This document shows positions 62,361 through 64,000 of a stretch of 64,000 nt of DNA, one piece after another. Position numbers and translations under genes: made by a program. The DNA is from Rhineura floridana (lineage: Eukaryota > Chordata > Lepidosauria > Squamata > Rhineuridae). The notes below the pieces were generated by a model. It did no database searches. It was not told the origin of the DNA and saw only the letters and a list, made by a program, of their open reading frames with translations. How positions within the stretch are numbered: the first letter of the stretch is position 1; each line of letters starts with the position of its first letter. The stretch covers positions 227,570,927 through 227,634,926 of the forward strand of contig NC_084481.1 in the NCBI RefSeq assembly GCF_030035675.1. Reading direction: 5' to 3'.

Positions 62361-63960
62361 GTTTCAGGGAAGGGACCAGCACGATTGACCAAGCGTTTAT
62401 TTTACAACATCTTATTAGGAAAGTAAGAAAAAAGGGTCCGTTTAAATCACTTTATTTGGCATTTATTGATTTTGCGGCCGCATTTGATTCGATAGACCGC
62501 CCCTTACTTTGGAAGAAACTGGACAGTGCTGGTATTGATAAAAGACTTTTATGGCTGCTTCAAACATTACATCATAATACCTTTATAAGAGTCCGTCTTG
62601 GCTTGAATGGTCTCCTCTCACAAAAAATTCCAGCGAGAAAAGGAGTCAAACAAGGCTGCATTTTGGCCCCATTCCTATTTAATTTTTTTATTAATGACAT
62701 CATACCAGCTATGGCCTCTCCAGCTTTCTTTCCACCGGCGATTAAGGATAGAAAAATTCCAGTCCTTCTTTATGCAGACGACTTAGTTCTGCTCTCTCTG
62801 ACCAGAATAGGCCTTAGACACATGCTCCTTAGTCTTCAAGAATACAGTAACTCACAACTCCTACAAATTAATTATACCAAATCTAAAATAATGGTATGCG
62901 GGAAATACAGCAGATCCAAACACACTTGGCATTTAAATGGCCATAACATAGAACAGGTAAATACCTTTAAATACCTGGGAATTCATATTAATAATAGTTT
63001 GACTTGGATTCATCATCTAACATACATCAAATTACAAGCTCTCAGGGCACTTGGGCAACTGAAAAAATTTTTTTATTCTAAAGGCGGACAAATGGTGAGA
63101 CCATTGTCCAAACTCTATGAAGCAAAACTTTTACCATCAATTATGTACGGATCTCAAATCTGGGGCCCTTTCTTAGCTTCAGCCCTTGAGCCAATTCAAA
63201 ATTCCTTTTTTAAGCAAATCCTGGGTTTACCTAAAGGAACCCCAGCAGCTCATGTGAGAGCTGAACTCAACCTCCCCTCTCTAGCGGCCAGGACTGATTT
63301 AGCGTTCTTACGCTACTGGAGGAAATTGTCAGTAGCCAACTCATGCTCTCTAGCTAAATTATGCTGGGAGGATCAGCTGGAAAATGATGGTTGGGCAGCT
63401 AACTTTTCTACCTTGGGACCAACTTACTATCTAACAACTAATTTGCTTAGAAATATTAACTCTAAGGCATTGCGCAACCAGATTTTTGATTATGACACAG
63501 AACATGATAAAACAGTGATCTCTACATCGCCCTTTTCCAGCTGGTTTCCCCTTATTAAACCTAATCATATGTGGCCCTCCTACTTGGATATACTGACGAG
63601 AGCCCCCCTACGTAAAGCCTATACAGAATTGAGATTCCAGGTTATGCCCTCTGCGAATTTGCAAGGTAGATACCTCGGCATTCCTTTCGCCAAACGTCTT
63701 TGTGTTTCTGGTTGCAAGGTCCCGGAAGACCTGATTCACTATATGCTAGATTGTCCTTTATTCTATCCACTGAGAGCTAAATTTTTATTACTTATGCTCC
63801 TTGAGAATAAAGATTTAAGTGGGCCCCAGATAGTGGTTTTTCTTCTATCATCACCCCGACCACACATAATATTCTCAACAGCTAAATTTGCGCTGGCAGC
63901 AAAGAAGCTCAGAGCTAGTTATGTTAAAAACGTTTAATATAAATAATGTTTTACATTGTG
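62361..63960 (+). mobile_element. LINE of I/Ingi-Vingi-like type, 5' truncated, open RT
   Basis: Open through 63937, encoding GFREGTSTIDQAFILQHLIR, AFIDFAAAFDSIDRPLLWKK, RKGVKQGCILAPFLFNFFIN, LLYADDLVLLSLTRIGLRHM and KYLGIHINNSLTW, ending in a C-terminal CVSGC...LIHYMLDC knuckle. It begins inside the reverse transcriptase, so the endonuclease part is missing. The same family as 59224-60766 but diverged. No stops over about 525 codons implies a recent insertion. It sits in the UTR of the L2 copy. Clade call is tentative. Confidence 0.85.
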
Positions 63961-64000
63961 TTTTCGATTTTAATTCTGAGTTGTTTTGTATCATGTTTTG

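Noticed and set aside
61258-64000. Search for the next upstream LRRC9 exon
   Set aside because: No LRR-like reading with splice sites was seen; the stretch is almost entirely LINE sequence, so the exon is presumably beyond the window.

Overview
This is 64 kb of vertebrate nuclear DNA, almost certainly from a squamate reptile. The evidence is the repeat mixture: CR1 LINEs whose tails repeat an 8-base unit, L2-type LINEs with 'GGGCGG(G/T)ATATAAAT' tails, BovB (RTE) copies, tRNA-headed SINEs, palindromic hAT-type MITEs, an L1 end, a Tc1/mariner end and a DIRS-type element. There is no operon, dense coding, rRNA, functional tRNA gene or CRISPR array.

The one host gene I can support is on the minus strand. 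It is the C-terminal half of LRRC9, a large SDS22-type leucine-rich-repeat protein. Thirteen exons were placed by hand between 58631 and 18912. Their splice phases all agree, and together they encode about 634 residues that run colinearly with vertebrate LRRC9 (compared from memory). The 5' half of the gene must lie beyond 64000. The last exon reaches a stop at 18912-18914, and no other host gene was recognised from there down to position 1.

Everything else is intron or intergenic DNA filled with mobile elements. 1-19 kb holds intergenic sequence, including an L1 end inserted in another repeat, a Tc1 end, L2 and CR1 tails, SINEs and a decayed L2 split by a hAT MITE. 19-40 kb holds introns with an L2 copy that has a long open frame (24.4-26.4 kb), many palindromic MITEs, a possible LTR relic (36.8-37.7 kb) and a small AT-rich minisatellite. 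40-46 kb is one intron containing a DIRS-type element with its diagnostic inverted ends and internal complementary region. 46-54 kb has closely spaced exons with a BovB fragment. 54.4-57.6 kb is a CR1 copy that keeps endonuclease and reverse transcriptase in one frame apart from a single amber codon. 58.7-64 kb holds a LINE nested in BovB, and a second LINE of the same kind nested in L2.

A recurrent unit is an AT-rich dispersed repeat (about 10 copies) built from imperfect units of roughly 30-35 bases with TAGGGATGG-like ends. I could not assign it to a named family, and it is the most repeat-biologically interesting item here. I found no convincing new molecular system. The best leads are this repeat family, an unexplained 40-base duplication beside a coding-like minus-strand stretch, and the LRRC9 gene model.
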